A stretch of DNA of 64,000 bases, taken from assembly GCF_000425725.1 (NCBI RefSeq), contig NZ_KE384439.1, positions 405,309-469,308 of the forward strand, read 5' to 3'. The first letter of the stretch is position 1. Each line of letters starts with the position of its first letter. Source of the stretch: Halomonas halocynthiae DSM 14573. Its GTDB lineage: Bacteria > Pseudomonadota > Gammaproteobacteria > Pseudomonadales > Halomonadaceae. The notes beneath the pieces are model-generated. The model ran no database searches. It saw only the letters and a program-made list of their open reading frames with translations, and was not told the origin of the DNA. This document shows, in pieces, positions 1-9,622 of the stretch. The translations under genes were made by a program, and so were the position numbers.

Positions 1-12
1 GCGGAGATGCAC

Positions 13-1104
13 TCAAGCTGCAGCCTCCTTGTCGTTGCTGTTTTCACCTGCGCCGTCAGTCAGCGGCACATGACGCGGGTCAAAGGCGTCGCGCAAGCCT
101 TCGCCAATGAATACCAGCAGCGACAGCATGATCGCGAGGGTCATGAAGGCTGAGATGCCTAGCCAGGGAGCCTGCAGGTTATTTTTCCCCTGGGCAACCA
201 GCTCACCCAGGGAGGGTTCGCCGGGCGGCAACCCAAAGCCTAAAAAGTCCAGTGCGGTGAGAGTGGTAATGGCACCGGTAAACAAAAACGGAATGAATGT
301 CAGTGTTGCTACCATGGCATTAGGAAGCACATGGCGCCACATGATCAAGCGCGATGGCAGGCCGATGGCTTTGGCCGCCTTGACGTACTCTAAATTACGT
401 GCGCGTAGAAACTCGGCTCGTACGATGTCTACCAAGCCAAGCCACGAAAATAGCAGCATGATGCCTAACAACCACCAGATATTAGGTTCGAACAGGCTGG
501 CTAAAATGATCAGCAGAAACAGTACCGGCATGCCTGACCACACCTCAATAAGACGCTGGCCGATGAGGTCTGTCTTGCCGCCAAAATAGCCTTGTATTCC
601 ACCAACTAGTACCCCGAGAACCAATGAGCCGAGTGTTAGTGCTAACGCAAACATGACTGACAGACGGAAGCCGTAAATCACTCGGGCCATAACATCTCGG
701 GCCTGGTCATCGGTACCCAGCCAATGGCGAGCGTTGGGTGGTGAGGGGGCAGGGTGGGTGAGCTGCATGTCCAGCGTATCGTAAGAGTAAGGAATCAGAG
801 GCCATAGCATCCAGCCGCTGGTTTCAATTTCTTCTCGAATATAAGGGTCACGGTAATCGGTAGGTGTGGGCAGAAAACCGCCGAACGTTGTTTCTGGGTA
901 GTCGATCAGTACAGGTACGTACCATTGCCCTTTATAGGACATAACCAGTGGTTTGTCGTTGGCAATGACTTCGGCCAGCAGGCTGATGACTAGCAAGGCG
1001 GAAAAAATAACCAATGACCAATGAGCGCGGCGGTTACCGTGGAAGACGGCCATTCGCCGACGTGCCATGGGGGACAGTTGGAGACGTGATTTTGCAAAGT
1101 GCAT
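13..1104 (-). CDS. yejE: YejE-type peptide ABC transporter permease
   Basis: Inner-membrane permease of the Yej (microcin C/oligopeptide) ABC importer; it pairs with YejB to form the channel. The sequence shows a cytoplasmic N-terminus, a first membrane segment near residue 20, a large periplasmic loop (to about residue 125), then the BPD-type permease domain with the loop 'RAEFLRARNLEYVKAAKAIG' that contacts the ATPase. The start at 1104 (MHFAKS) is chosen because it lies just after the yejB stop with a GGGAGG ribosome site; an upstream in-frame start at 1143 would overlap yejB. About 363 residues, a little longer than the E. coli protein. The ATPase gene yejF would be expected just beyond the left edge. 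Confidence 0.93.
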   Translation of the reverse strand: MHFAKSRLQLSPMARRRMAVFHGNRRAHWSLVIFSALLVISLLAEVIANDKPLVMSYKGQWYVPVLIDYPETTFGGFLPTPTDYRDPYIREEIETSGWMLWPLIPYSYDTLDMQLTHPAPSPPNARHWLGTDDQARDVMARVIYGFRLSVMFALALTLGSLVLGVLVGGIQGYFGGKTDLIGQRLIEVWSGMPVLFLLIILASLFEPNIWWLLGIMLLFSWLGLVDIVRAEFLRARNLEYVKAAKAIGLPSRLIMWRHVLPNAMVATLTFIPFLFTGAITTLTALDFLGFGLPPGEPSLGELVAQGKNNLQAPWLGISAFMTLAIMLSLLVFIGEGLRDAFDPRHVPLTDGAGENSNDKEAAA

Positions 1105-1105
1105 T

Positions 1106-2191
1106 TCAGGCCTCCCGGGTTGCAAAGTCGATACGCGGATCAATCCACATATAGGTCAAGTCTGAGACCAGTTTGAGCAGTAAGCCGATGAGTGTATACA
1201 GGTATAACGTGCCGAAAATGACCGGGTAGTCGCGGTTGATTACGGCTTCAAACCCCATCAGGCCCAGCCCGTTCAGTGAGAAAATCACTTCAATGAGCAG
1301 CGAGCCGGTAAAGAAAATACCAATCATTGCTGCAGGCAGGCCTGCGATAATGATCAGCATGGCATTACGAAACACGTGGCCATATAGCACTTGTTTATCG
1401 CTAGCGCCTTTGGCTTTGGCGGTTAATACGTACTGCTTGTGAATTTCGTCAAGAAAGCTGTTTTTGGTGAGCATGGTAAGTGTGGCAAAACTACCGATGG
1501 TCGAAGCCAGAACGGGCAGGGTGATATGCCAGAAGTAATCTTTGACTTTGCCCCATGTTGATAGTGAATCGAAGTCTGGTGATGTGAGTCCACGCAGCGG
1601 AAAAACATCCCAATAGCTACCGCCAGCAAATAGCACAATCAGCAGTATAGCGAACAAAAAACCGGGAATGGCGTAGCCAACAATAACCAAGCCGGAGGTC
1701 CAGACATCAAAGCGTGAACCATGTTGCATCGCTTTGCGAATGCCTAGTGGAATAGATATCAAATAAACCAGCAAGAGCGTCCACAGGCCTAGTGATATTG
1801 AAACGGGAAGGCGCTCCAGAATCATGACAGTGACTTTTTCACCGCTGATAAAGCTCTTGCCGAGATCGAAGCGAGCATAGTCCTTGAGCATGGAGAGAAA
1901 GCGCTCATGGGCGGGGCGGTCGAAGCCGAAGCGTTGTTCGAGGCGTTTGACGAACTGGTCTGATATTCCGTGTGAGTTGCTCGATGACGGCTCGCTGCTA
2001 TTGGAGCTGCTGACAACGTCACCGCCACGTTGCAGGCGTGTACTGGAATCGCTGGACATGCCTTCAAATCGAGCCAGCATCTGGTCGACAGGGCCGCCAG
2101 GGGCTGCCTGAACAATTATGAAATTAAGCAGAAGAATCCCCAGCAGAGTGGGGATAATCATCAGCAAGCGACGCACTACATAAGCAGCCAA
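1106..2191 (-). CDS. yejB: YejB-type peptide ABC transporter permease
   Basis: Inner-membrane permease partner of YejE in a peptide/microcin C importer. The N-terminus ([19 protein letters not shown]) is the first membrane helix of DppB-like permeases. Residues about 45-75 form a serine-rich periplasmic insert, and the rest matches YejB closely, including '[20 protein letters not shown]', '[13 protein letters not shown]' and the EAA loop '[20 protein letters not shown]'. Length 361, as in E. coli. It lies 13 bp downstream of yejA and nearly touches yejE, so the three genes form one operon. The serine-rich insert occurs where YejB proteins vary in sequence. Confidence 0.95.
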   Translation of the reverse strand: MAAYVVRRLLMIIPTLLGILLLNFIIVQAAPGGPVDQMLARFEGMSSDSSTRLQRGGDVVSSSNSSEPSSSNSHGISDQFVKRLEQRFGFDRPAHERFLSMLKDYARFDLGKSFISGEKVTVMILERLPVSISLGLWTLLLVYLISIPLGIRKAMQHGSRFDVWTSGLVIVGYAIPGFLFAILLIVLFAGGSYWDVFPLRGLTSPDFDSLSTWGKVKDYFWHITLPVLASTIGSFATLTMLTKNSFLDEIHKQYVLTAKAKGASDKQVLYGHVFRNAMLIIIAGLPAAMIGIFFTGSLLIEVIFSLNGLGLMGFEAVINRDYPVIFGTLYLYTLIGLLLKLVSDLTYMWIDPRIDFATREA

Positions 2192-2204
2192 GTTGCTTCC
2201 TCGC

Positions 2205-4025
2205 TTAACGGCTGCGCTGACGTGCTTCGATACGCTCCGACTGCTGCGGATCGACCCACCAGGCGTCTAGGTCTATGCCGTATTCTGGATAAGGCTCCTG
2301 GCCAGCAAATTTGTCCCAAATCGCAATACGATTGTTACCTAGGTACCACTGAGGAATCACATGAAAACCCCATAGCAGCACACGGTCTAGTGCGCGAGTG
2401 GCGTCTTGCAAGGACTCACGAGAGTCAGCGGCAATCAGCGTGTCGACCAGCTCATCGACTACTGGGTCTTCAAGGCCGATTAGGTTACGGCTACGTGGCT
2501 GATTAGCGTATTCGCTGGCCCAGAATTCGCGTTGTTCATTCCCAGGGTTGTTGGACTGGCGAAACGAGCCCACGATCATGTCGAAATCAAAGTCACGTAA
2601 GCGGTTAAGGTATTGGCTGACATCCACCGTGCGCAGCTTACCTGTTATACCCAGGCGAGAAAGGTTGCGTAGCAGCGGCTGAACGACCCGCTCGAATGTG
2701 CTGTCATGTAGTAGCACTTCAAAGCGCAGTGGCTCGCCCGTGTCTTGGTGAACCAGCTCTCCGGCATTGTTGGGTGCATAGCCTGCGTCTTGTAACAGCG
2801 CCATGGCTTGGCGAAGGCGTTCGCGCATATCGTCGGGTTGGGCAATAGGTAACGGTGTGTTGAACACGTCGTCAGGCAACTGATCGCGATAAGGCTCCAG
2901 CAGTGCCAGCTCACCCCCTTCAGGCAAGCCGCTAGCGGCCATGTCGGAATGCTCAAAGTAACTTTGTGTGCGCTGATAGGCATCGTAAAAGAGGTTCTGG
3001 TTCAGCCAGTCGAAATCAAATACCAAGTTGAACGCTTGGCGTACGCGTTTGTCTTCAAATAGTGGGCGACGCTCGTTCATGACAAAAGCCTGCATGCCCG
3101 CTGGCTGGCCAGTTGGCACTTCGAGCCGTTTAACCAGGCCGTTACGTGTGGCCGGAAAATCATAGCCAGTTGCCCATTCACGGGCGCTGTTCTCGATGCG
3201 CATATCGAGATTGCCGGCTTTGAATGCTTCAAGTGCAACGGTATGGTCGCGGTAGTAGTCAAATATCAGCGTATCGATATTGTAACGCCCACGATTGACG
3301 GGAAGGTCTTTGCCCCAATAGTCATCGACCCGTTCATAAACAATACGTCGCCCAGGGTCTACATTAGCGATGCGATAAGGGCCGGAGCCTAATAAAGCAT
3401 CGCGAGTCGGCACTTCAAAGTCACGATCTTGCCAGTAATGTGCAGGAAGTATCGGTAGCTGGCCAATGATCAGTGGCAACTCACGGGACTCGTTATCGCC
3501 CAGAGTGAAGCGCACCGTACTTTCATTCAGTGCGCTTACCTCTGTGACGTCAGCATAGTAAGCCCCATAAAACGGCTGGCCTTTTTCCGTCAGCGTAGTA
3601 AAGCTGAAGACCACATCGTCAGCCGTAATGGGTTCGCCATCATGGAAGCGGGCCTGGGGGTGAAGGTCGAATTCGACCCAGCTGCGGTCTGGTGCAAGCC
3701 GGATACCCTCAGCCAATAAGCCATACATGCTGAATGGCTCATCGGGGTTGGTGACCATCAAGGTGTCGTAAATACTGCTGAGCCCTACAGCTTGTGTACC
3801 TTGAATAATGAAAGGGTTGGTCGAGTCGAAACTACCAATAGCGGCACGTGCCAAGCTGCCGCCCAACGGCGCGTCAGGGTTAGCATAGGGAAAGTGTGTA
3901 AAGTCTTCGGCTAATGCCGGTTCGCCATACAGCGATAGTCCATGGCGAACCGGTACATCCTCAGATGCACTGGTAAGCGCAGAGGTGAAACAAAGTGAGA
4001 ACATCAGTAGGGCGGTTGAACGCAT
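2205..4025 (-). CDS. yejA: YejA-type extracellular peptide-binding protein
   Basis: Periplasmic solute-binding protein (SBP family 5, DppA/OppA fold) that delivers peptides to YejBE(F). An N-terminal signal peptide is visible (residues 1-20, ending LTSASE). The SBP_bac_5 core follows, with '[20 protein letters not shown]' near residue 120 and the family's usual '[11 protein letters not shown]' near residue 315. 606 residues, normal for YejA. It is the first gene of yejABE(F) and starts 44 bp after mltD ends, so cotranscription with mltD is possible. The family assignment is firm; the natural peptide substrate cannot be read from sequence. Confidence 0.94.
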   Translation of the reverse strand: MRSTALLMFSLCFTSALTSASEDVPVRHGLSLYGEPALAEDFTHFPYANPDAPLGGSLARAAIGSFDSTNPFIIQGTQAVGLSSIYDTLMVTNPDEPFSMYGLLAEGIRLAPDRSWVEFDLHPQARFHDGEPITADDVVFSFTTLTEKGQPFYGAYYADVTEVSALNESTVRFTLGDNESRELPLIIGQLPILPAHYWQDRDFEVPTRDALLGSGPYRIANVDPGRRIVYERVDDYWGKDLPVNRGRYNIDTLIFDYYRDHTVALEAFKAGNLDMRIENSAREWATGYDFPATRNGLVKRLEVPTGQPAGMQAFVMNERRPLFEDKRVRQAFNLVFDFDWLNQNLFYDAYQRTQSYFEHSDMAASGLPEGGELALLEPYRDQLPDDVFNTPLPIAQPDDMRERLRQAMALLQDAGYAPNNAGELVHQDTGEPLRFEVLLHDSTFERVVQPLLRNLSRLGITGKLRTVDVSQYLNRLRDFDFDMIVGSFRQSNNPGNEQREFWASEYANQPRSRNLIGLEDPVVDELVDTLIAADSRESLQDATRALDRVLLWGFHVIPQWYLGNNRIAIWDKFAGQEPYPEYGIDLDAWWVDPQQSERIEARQRSR

Positions 4026-4069
4026 GGCGCAAACTCCTTCTGCAAACCTCGGGCGTCAGGCCTATATGA

Positions 4070-5251
4070 TTATTCTGACGTTGTGAGTTGTTGTCCAGGT
4101 TGTAACGTGGCGTTATGACGAATGCCGTTCCAACGTGCCAAGTCTATTGGAGAAACGGCGTGACGCGATGCAATACGACTCAACGTATCACCGCGCTGAA
4201 CGACATGGATAGCATCAGAGACAGTCTGAGAGGCGGGTACCTGCTGATTAAGTGCAGCAACCAAAAGTGGCTGGCGCTCTACCGGAACCTGTAGCTCACG
4301 AACTTGCCGTGGGTGCGCGGTATGACTCTTGAGACCGGGGTTAAGTTCTGCCAGCTGTTGCGAGGTGATGCCTAAGTGTTTGGCAGCAGTATCGAGCGTC
4401 AGTGGGGCCGTCACTTTAACACTGGCAAAGGTGGGCGTGGTGTTTATTGCTGGTAGGTCGATACCGTATTTTTCGGGATCGTTGATGATGGATGAAATAG
4501 CCAGCAATTTAGGCACGTAGTCCATGGTTTCTGACGGTAGGGCTAAGTCCCAGTAGGTTTCGCCGTTACCTTGGGCAGTCGCGGCGCGACGCGCTTTATT
4601 TACCGTGCCAGCCCCAGCGTTATAAGCCGCCAACGAAAGTTCAAGATCACCCTCGTACCACTGCTCGGCCTGAAGCTCGATGTAATCGAGTGCGGCTCGA
4701 GTGGAATTCACCACGTCTAAGCGGCCATCCCAACTGCGAGAACGCTGCAGGCCTAGGGCGTCACCGGTACGCGGCATTATTTGCCATAACCCAGCGGCTC
4801 CCATGTGGCTTTTTGCATTAGGGTCAAAGGCGCTTTCAACAAAGGGCAGCAACGCGATTTCACTGGGCAGACCGCGAGCTTCGACTTTTTGAATGATCCA
4901 ACCCAGCCAAGGCCTAGCGCGCTCGCTGATCATGGCAATGTTGCGAGGACTTTCCAGATAGCGGTTGATCCAGTAGCGCACTCGCTGCTCACCCGCTTGG
5001 TTTTCCCATGTTTCTTGCCATGCAAAGCCACTGCGAAGGCGTTCCCAGGCATCCGTTGATTCGACTTCCAGCTCGCTCCAGAGTGTGGTCTGAGGACTAT
5101 TAACACTGCCAGCGCTGTAAGTAGTAGTTGGTGGAATAGTGTGCTGGGTTGAAACGGAGGCCAAGCCATCGAAAGAGGTGGCCATTAACGCGCTGGTAAG
5201 GCTTAGGGTGCCGGCAAGACCGAGCAGTCGGCGGCGCTGATAAAAGGTCAT
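4070..5251 (-). CDS. mltD: Membrane-bound lytic murein transglycosylase D
   Basis: Cleaves peptidoglycan glycan strands in the periplasm with formation of 1,6-anhydromuropeptides. The protein has an N-terminal export signal (about residues 1-30, without an obvious lipobox). A family-1 SLT domain follows, with 'LLPFVESAFDP' (the Glu is the expected catalytic acid), 'GAAGLWQIMPRTG' and 'LSLAAYNAGAGTV'. Two LysM-like cell-wall-binding repeats lie at about residues 265-320 and at the C-terminus ('HVVQRGDTLSRIASRH'). 393 residues, shorter than the E. coli protein. It sits next to gloB as in E. coli. Absence of a lipobox suggests it may be soluble or anchored only by its signal sequence. Confidence 0.92.
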   Translation of the reverse strand: MTFYQRRRLLGLAGTLSLTSALMATSFDGLASVSTQHTIPPTTTYSAGSVNSPQTTLWSELEVESTDAWERLRSGFAWQETWENQAGEQRVRYWINRYLESPRNIAMISERARPWLGWIIQKVEARGLPSEIALLPFVESAFDPNAKSHMGAAGLWQIMPRTGDALGLQRSRSWDGRLDVVNSTRAALDYIELQAEQWYEGDLELSLAAYNAGAGTVNKARRAATAQGNGETYWDLALPSETMDYVPKLLAISSIINDPEKYGIDLPAINTTPTFASVKVTAPLTLDTAAKHLGITSQQLAELNPGLKSHTAHPRQVRELQVPVERQPLLVAALNQQVPASQTVSDAIHVVQRGDTLSRIASRHAVSPIDLARWNGIRHNATLQPGQQLTTSE

Positions 5252-5288
5252 TCATGTCTCCAGAAATCGGTCTTGCGCAATTTTTCTT

Positions 5289-5320
5289 GCTGAGCTTTGG
5301 TGTAGCTGAGCTTTGGTGTA
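5289..5320. repeat. Perfect 16-bp tandem duplication
   Basis: GCTGAGCTTTGGTGTA occurs twice head to tail (5289-5304 and 5305-5320) in the short spacer between gloB and mltD. No known function; probably a slippage duplication. Confidence 0.8.
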
Positions 5321-5350
5321 AATGGCATTGATACTGAGGTTAATCAGTGA

Positions 5351-6118
5351 TCAAAAACTGTCTTTCCAAGTACGTAACGTAGCAAAAGTCGCCAGTTCGC
5401 TGCTGGTATCCCCTTGTGCAGACGCTGTTTGCTGCACATCAGCCAAGTGGCAGCGCAGAAACGGATTGATTCGACGCTCGCGCTCCATACTGCTGGGCAG
5501 GGTTGGGCGGTTGAGTTTACGCATTCGGCGGCATTCCGCCAAGGCATGCTGTACATCTTTATTTTTTGGGTCAGCGGCTGAGGCGAACTCAAGGTTAGAT
5601 AATGTGTACTCGTGGGCTGCAAAAACCAAGGTATCATCGGGCAGTGCTGTAAAGCGTGATAGCGCGCTATGCATCTGTTCGGGGCTGCCTTCAAACAGCC
5701 GGCCACAGCCAGCGCTGAATAGCGTGTCTCCGCAGAACAGCATGGCAGGAATGCCACGTGTGAAAAAAGCGATGTGGTCGAGAGTGTGGCCAGGCACTTC
5801 GATCACTTCAAACAACCGACCTAGCATGCGTATGTCATCGCCATCACCAACATGCTGGTCAATATTGGCGATCTCTGAATTATGTGGGCCAATGACATGT
5901 GGCGCATAACGCTCGACAAGCTCGGGCAGACCGCCAGTATGATCCGCATGATGGTGAGTGATGAGCACACTGGCGAGGGTCAGGTTTTCGGCGTCAAGGG
6001 CCGCGATGACCGGTGCCGCATCGCCGGGGTCAACGACACAGACTTCTCGCTGCGAGTCTTGACGCAGCATCCAGATATAGTTGTCATGAAAGGCTGGAAT
6101 CGGTGTCACGCTCAACAT
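5351..6118 (-). CDS. gloB: Hydroxyacylglutathione hydrolase (glyoxalase II)
   Basis: Hydrolyses S-D-lactoylglutathione to D-lactate and glutathione, the second step of methylglyoxal detoxification, in the cytoplasm. It is a metallo-beta-lactamase-fold enzyme: the metal-binding motif 'THHHADHTGG' lies near residue 54, followed by 'VPGHTLDHIAFF' and 'LFCGDTLFSAGCGR' (metal-ligand His and Asp). The C-terminal part carries the glyoxalase II substrate domain ('NPFLRCH'). 255 residues, the usual length. It stands divergent to the yafS-like methyltransferase, the same arrangement as in E. coli. Confidence 0.96.
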   Translation of the reverse strand: MLSVTPIPAFHDNYIWMLRQDSQREVCVVDPGDAAPVIAALDAENLTLASVLITHHHADHTGGLPELVERYAPHVIGPHNSEIANIDQHVGDGDDIRMLGRLFEVIEVPGHTLDHIAFFTRGIPAMLFCGDTLFSAGCGRLFEGSPEQMHSALSRFTALPDDTLVFAAHEYTLSNLEFASAADPKNKDVQHALAECRRMRKLNRPTLPSSMERERRINPFLRCHLADVQQTASAQGDTSSELATFATLRTWKDSF

Positions 6119-6242
6119 GATAGGCTGTTCCTTGCGCGGACTTCAGTCACTGGTGGCAGCGCTAAATTTTCCATGGGGTTTTTCGTAAAAAAATATGAAC
6201 GAGTCATTTGTAACGTCACGACTGTGAAGAGAAGCCTGCATC

Positions 6243-7019
6243 ATGTCAAATTCGCTGGAGCGACAGCCTGTGGTTAGGCAAGTACAGAAAGGGCGCGAGT
6301 TTTGGTCGTCAGCCCGTGGCTGCGCGCTACAGAAGGCTGAGCGGGCTTGCCTGGGGCCTGTGTCGGACCGCTGGTTCGGGCATCATGGGCTTGAGCTTGG
6401 GCTGGGCGCTCAGCTGGCAAATATTTGCTCCGTGCAGCATCTCATGTATTGGGTGCCGTGTGCTGAGCTGGCTGAAACAGCAGAGAGCTTGGTGTGCCAC
6501 CCTGACACGCTGCCATTGCCAGACGGTTGTCTGGATCTGGTGTTGATTCACCACCTGCTTGAGGTGACGGCAGAGCCACACAGAGTTTTACAAGAAGCCA
6601 CTCGGGTGTTGGCTGATGATGGCAACTTAATTATTTTCGGCTGGTCGCCGTTGTCGCCGTTGGCTCTTGCAAAACGGCTGCCAAAGCGGCGGAGTGAGCT
6701 TTCCAGCCAAGAGCGGTGGCGGGCCCCGAAACAGCTGGCAGAGTGGTTGGCGTTTGTTGATTTTGACGTGCAGCGGGTAGACTACTGCGGTTTTCGACTG
6801 CCTAGCCGGCGTGAAAGTAACAGCAGTCTGGAGGCTTTTGGGCGACGTCATAATTTGCCGTTCGGGGAGTGTTATATGATCCACGCACGACGACGTTCAC
6901 TGCTGATTTTGCCGAATCGTAACAAGTTAGTGTTTGGTAAACCTTTGGTTGGCCGAGCGCTCAACGGTTCGGCTGGGCTCAGCAAGCAGCTTGAGCAGAC
7001 AACTAACGACAGGAATTGA
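6243..7019 (+). CDS. yafS: YafS-like SAM-dependent methyltransferase
   Basis: Predicted class I SAM-dependent methyltransferase. Motif I is degenerate ('HGLELGLGAQL', near residue 40); it is followed by the Methyltransf_11 acidic loop 'LPLPDGCLDLVLIHHLLE' and 'RVLADDGNLIIFGWSPLSP'. 258 residues. Its place between gloB and rnhA-dnaQ is the position of yafS in E. coli, which supports the name; the substrate is unknown. It ends three bases before the rnhA start codon, so the two are probably cotranscribed. The bulky C-terminal basic region (about 210-258) is less conserved. Confidence 0.8.
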   Translation: MSNSLERQPVVRQVQKGREFWSSARGCALQKAERACLGPVSDRWFGHHGLELGLGAQLANICSVQHLMYWVPCAELAETAESLVCHPDTLPLPDGCLDLVLIHHLLEVTAEPHRVLQEATRVLADDGNLIIFGWSPLSPLALAKRLPKRRSELSSQERWRAPKQLAEWLAFVDFDVQRVDYCGFRLPSRRESNSSLEAFGRRHNLPFGECYMIHARRRSLLILPNRNKLVFGKPLVGRALNGSAGLSKQLEQTTNDRN

Positions 7020-7022
7020 GTG

Positions 7023-7496
7023 ATGGGTGTTAACGCCACTGACAGCCTGCAGAGTGAGCAGCTTAGTGAAGTGACAATTTATACCGATGGTGGTTGTCGT
7101 GGAAACCCAGGGCCGGGCGGCTGGGGTGTGTGGTTATGTTGGGGGGATCATGAAAAGTCCTTGAAAGGTGGCGAGCACAATACGACGAATAATCGTATGG
7201 AGCTGATGGCGGCCATTCAAGCGTTGCGCGCGCTCAAGCGACCTTGCAAGGTGGAACTGTGGACGGACTCAGAGTATGTCCGCAAAGGAATTACGGAGTG
7301 GATTCATGGCTGGATTAAGCGTGGCTGGAAAACAGCAGCCAAAGCGCCAGTTAAAAATGCTGACCTGTGGCAAAGCCTGTTAGAAGAAACTCAGCGCCAT
7401 GAGGTGGAATGGCACTGGGTAAAGGGCCATAGCGGTGTGGCAGGTAATGAAAAAGCCGACAGTTTGGCTAACGAAGCGATTGATGAGTTGCGTTAG
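7023..7496 (+). CDS. rnhA: Ribonuclease HI
   Basis: Degrades the RNA strand of RNA-DNA hybrids in the cytoplasm. The DEDD active-site residues are visible: '[17 protein letters not shown]' (Asp near residue 23), '[12 protein letters not shown]' (Glu), '[12 protein letters not shown]' (Asp) and 'NEKADSLAN' (final Asp). 157 residues, typical. The ATG at 7023 is preferred over the in-frame GTG at 7020. It follows the methyltransferase by three bases and precedes dnaQ by 76 bp. In E. coli rnhA and dnaQ are divergent neighbours, whereas here both read rightward. Confidence 0.97.
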   Translation: MGVNATDSLQSEQLSEVTIYTDGGCRGNPGPGGWGVWLCWGDHEKSLKGGEHNTTNNRMELMAAIQALRALKRPCKVELWTDSEYVRKGITEWIHGWIKRGWKTAAKAPVKNADLWQSLLEETQRHEVEWHWVKGHSGVAGNEKADSLANEAIDELR

Positions 7497-7572
7497 TTTC
7501 GAGCAACTACTTGTTTTAACTTAGCGTTATCGTAATGAATATCATCGGCACCAGTGAATAGCGAGACCGAGC

Positions 7573-8343
7573 ATGCGTCAAATTATTTTAGATACAGAGA
7601 CTACAGGTATCGATCCTCGTGCAGGGCATCGCCTAATTGAAATTGGTGCGGTTGAGATGGTTAATCGCCGTCTGACGGGTAACACCTACCACCAGTACAT
7701 TAATCCTGAGCGTGAGATAGAAGCTGAAGCCATGGCGGTGCATGGCATCACGAATGAGCGGGTAGCCAATGAGCCACTGTTTGCTGAAATCGCAGATGCA
7801 TTTTGGCGCTTTATTGAAGGTGCTGAACTTATCATTCATAACGCCCCTTTTGACGTGGGGTTTATTGATCATGAGACCCAGAAACTTAACAGCGTGCGCG
7901 GTGAGCCGGTTTTAGGGCCAGTTGCTGACCGGTGTGATGTTGTTGATACGTTAACAATGGCGCGAAAAATGCACCCTGGGCAGCGCAATAGCCTAGATGC
8001 CTTGTGTAAGCGTTACGCCATCGATAACGGCCACCGCGTATTGCATGGTGCGTTACTGGATGCCGAGATTCTGGCTGATGTCTACCTCGCCATGACAGGG
8101 GGGCAGACGACGCTCATGCTAGATAGCCGTGGAGAGGACTCTCAGTACGATGGCTCAGGTGGTGCGTCGAATGGTTTTTCGGTTAGGCGGTTGCCAGCAG
8201 GGCGTGATCGCTTAAGCGTGATTGCGCCGGATGCTGCTGAATGGCAGGCCCACCTCGATAAACTTGAGCATATTCGTAAGGTCGCAGGTGAGTGTCAGTG
8301 GGACCGGCTGGAGAGCCAGGGCCAAGAAGCGGAGAGCCATTGA
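7573..8343 (+). CDS. dnaQ: DNA polymerase III epsilon subunit
   Basis: The 3'-5' proofreading exonuclease of the replicative polymerase; it binds the alpha subunit DnaE. Exo motifs of the DEDDh family are present: ExoI 'ILDTETTGID' at residues 5-14, ExoII 'IIHNAPFDVGFID' near 90, and ExoIII 'HGALLDAEILADVYLAMTGG' with the catalytic His near 157. The C-terminal 60 residues are the alpha-binding tail. 256 residues versus 243 in E. coli. The stop codon overlaps the nudC start (TGATG at 8341-8345), so the two genes are translationally coupled. Confidence 0.97.
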   Translation: MRQIILDTETTGIDPRAGHRLIEIGAVEMVNRRLTGNTYHQYINPEREIEAEAMAVHGITNERVANEPLFAEIADAFWRFIEGAELIIHNAPFDVGFIDHETQKLNSVRGEPVLGPVADRCDVVDTLTMARKMHPGQRNSLDALCKRYAIDNGHRVLHGALLDAEILADVYLAMTGGQTTLMLDSRGEDSQYDGSGGASNGFSVRRLPAGRDRLSVIAPDAAEWQAHLDKLEHIRKVAGECQWDRLESQGQEAESH

Positions 8344-9149
8344 TGCTACGCCGTGAATTACCAATGAAAGAAACGGCTGGACGGCTGATGCTGCTTAATC
8401 AAGGGCGTTTGGCTATGGCGCAGGATGACACGCCGCTGTTTCCCCGCTGTAGCTGGGATGAGGATGTCCAACCGCTTTGTTGGTGGAATGATGAGCCCGT
8501 GGGGCTGCTCAGTATTGATACGGATAATGCCACGTCTGAGGTGTTGCATAATAGCCTAGCGCGTTGCGAGTGGCTGGATGGTCGGGCTTGGATGGCCAAG
8601 CTGCCTGAGTCTTGGTTCCCGTTGTTGTCAACTGCATTGCAGGTTGGGGCGTGGCTTGCTAATCACCGCTTTTGTGGTCGCTGTGGTGTGCCAGCATCAC
8701 GGCTGAATCATGAGTTTGCGATGCACTGTGATAGTTGTGGTCATCGTAACTATCCGCGTATTTCACCTTGCATCATTACATTGGTGACGCATGGTGAGTC
8801 TCTGCTACTGGCTCGTAGTCCACGCTTTCGTCCTGGTCAGTATTCAACACTGGCCGGCTTTATTGAGCCAGGAGAGTCAGCAGAGGAGGCGGTGCACCGT
8901 GAAGTTTATGAAGAGGTCGGGCTGTTTCTTGGTGAAATGCGTTATTTCCGAAGCCAGGCATGGCCGTTTCCGCATGCCTTGATGCTGGGCTACTTTGCTG
9001 AAGCGGCAAGCCGACGCATTCGTATCGATCAGCGAGAAATTAGCGATGCTGCCTGGTTTTCGCCACGCACCTTGCCTCGGCTGCCGCCACCGTATTCAAT
9101 CTCTAGAGCGTTGATTGAGACTCACCTGGCCAAGTTGAAAGACCAGTAA
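8343..9149 (+). CDS. nudC: NADH pyrophosphatase / NAD-decapping Nudix hydrolase
   Basis: Splits NAD(H) to NMN(H) and AMP, and in E. coli removes NAD caps from RNA. A four-cysteine zinc ribbon ('CGRCGV' ... 'CDSCGH', about residues 105-130) precedes the Nudix box 'GFIEPGESAEEAVHREVYEE' and the specificity motif, which reads SQAWPFPHA here instead of the usual SQPWPFPxS. 268 residues from the ATG at 8343, which overlaps the dnaQ stop; ATG at 8364 is an alternative. The zinc ribbon and specificity motif together separate it from other Nudix enzymes. Confidence 0.92.
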   Translation: MLRRELPMKETAGRLMLLNQGRLAMAQDDTPLFPRCSWDEDVQPLCWWNDEPVGLLSIDTDNATSEVLHNSLARCEWLDGRAWMAKLPESWFPLLSTALQVGAWLANHRFCGRCGVPASRLNHEFAMHCDSCGHRNYPRISPCIITLVTHGESLLLARSPRFRPGQYSTLAGFIEPGESAEEAVHREVYEEVGLFLGEMRYFRSQAWPFPHALMLGYFAEAASRRIRIDQREISDAAWFSPRTLPRLPPPYSISRALIETHLAKLKDQ

Positions 9150-9168
9150 CGCGTTGATGCAGCCCTTA

Positions 9169-9480
9169 TCAGGGGCTGGGGAACAGTGAGGTCAATTGTG
9201 TCGCTAGCATAACGTTACCAGTTGCCTTGATTTTGCCGGTCATAAAAGCGGTCATACCGTTGACCTCGCCTGTCATCAAGCCCTTTAGCACGTCAGTGGA
9301 CATCGTTAAGCTCACTGACGGGTCATCGTGTTCGCCTTCAGCGACGTCTAGGCTGCCGTCTTTGATGATCAAGTGATGATCGCCCTTGTCGGTGAAATGG
9401 AACTGGAAAACTTCATCCATGCCTTGAGCTGCATCAGGGTTGAAACGCGCTTTCAGGCTATCAAGAGTGTTGTCAGACAT
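9169..9480 (-). CDS. SCP2 sterol-binding domain protein
   Basis: Small stand-alone SCP2 domain (sterol carrier protein 2 fold, hydrophobic ligand cavity). The sequence runs from 'LDSLKARFNPDAA' through 'FHFTDKGDHHLIIKDGSL' to 'DVLKGLMTGEVNGMTAFMTG' and 'KIKATGNVMLATQLTSLF', all family hallmarks. 103 residues from ATG 9480; an upstream in-frame start at 9528 adds an unlikely extension. Its ligand in bacteria is unknown, probably a fatty acyl or phospholipid. It converges with nudC, and a short GC hairpin overlaps its stop codon (about 9161-9177). Confidence 0.88.
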   Translation of the reverse strand: MSDNTLDSLKARFNPDAAQGMDEVFQFHFTDKGDHHLIIKDGSLDVAEGEHDDPSVSLTMSTDVLKGLMTGEVNGMTAFMTGKIKATGNVMLATQLTSLFPSP

Positions 9481-9622
9481 TATGTTGGTTCGCTTTGTCG
9501 ATGGTGGTGTATGACGGATAATCAGCAAGAAGCTGGTAGAAATTCAGCCTATTTCAAACAACTGTTTAATTCAAGCATTCGACGTGCCGAGTGTTGTATC
9601 AGCAGGTCTTGAGGAGAGAGTG

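Noticed and set aside
1-12. Possible start of yejF, reading leftward from GTG at 12
   Set aside because: Only four codons are inside the window; the gene is expected there, but the sequence cannot confirm the start.
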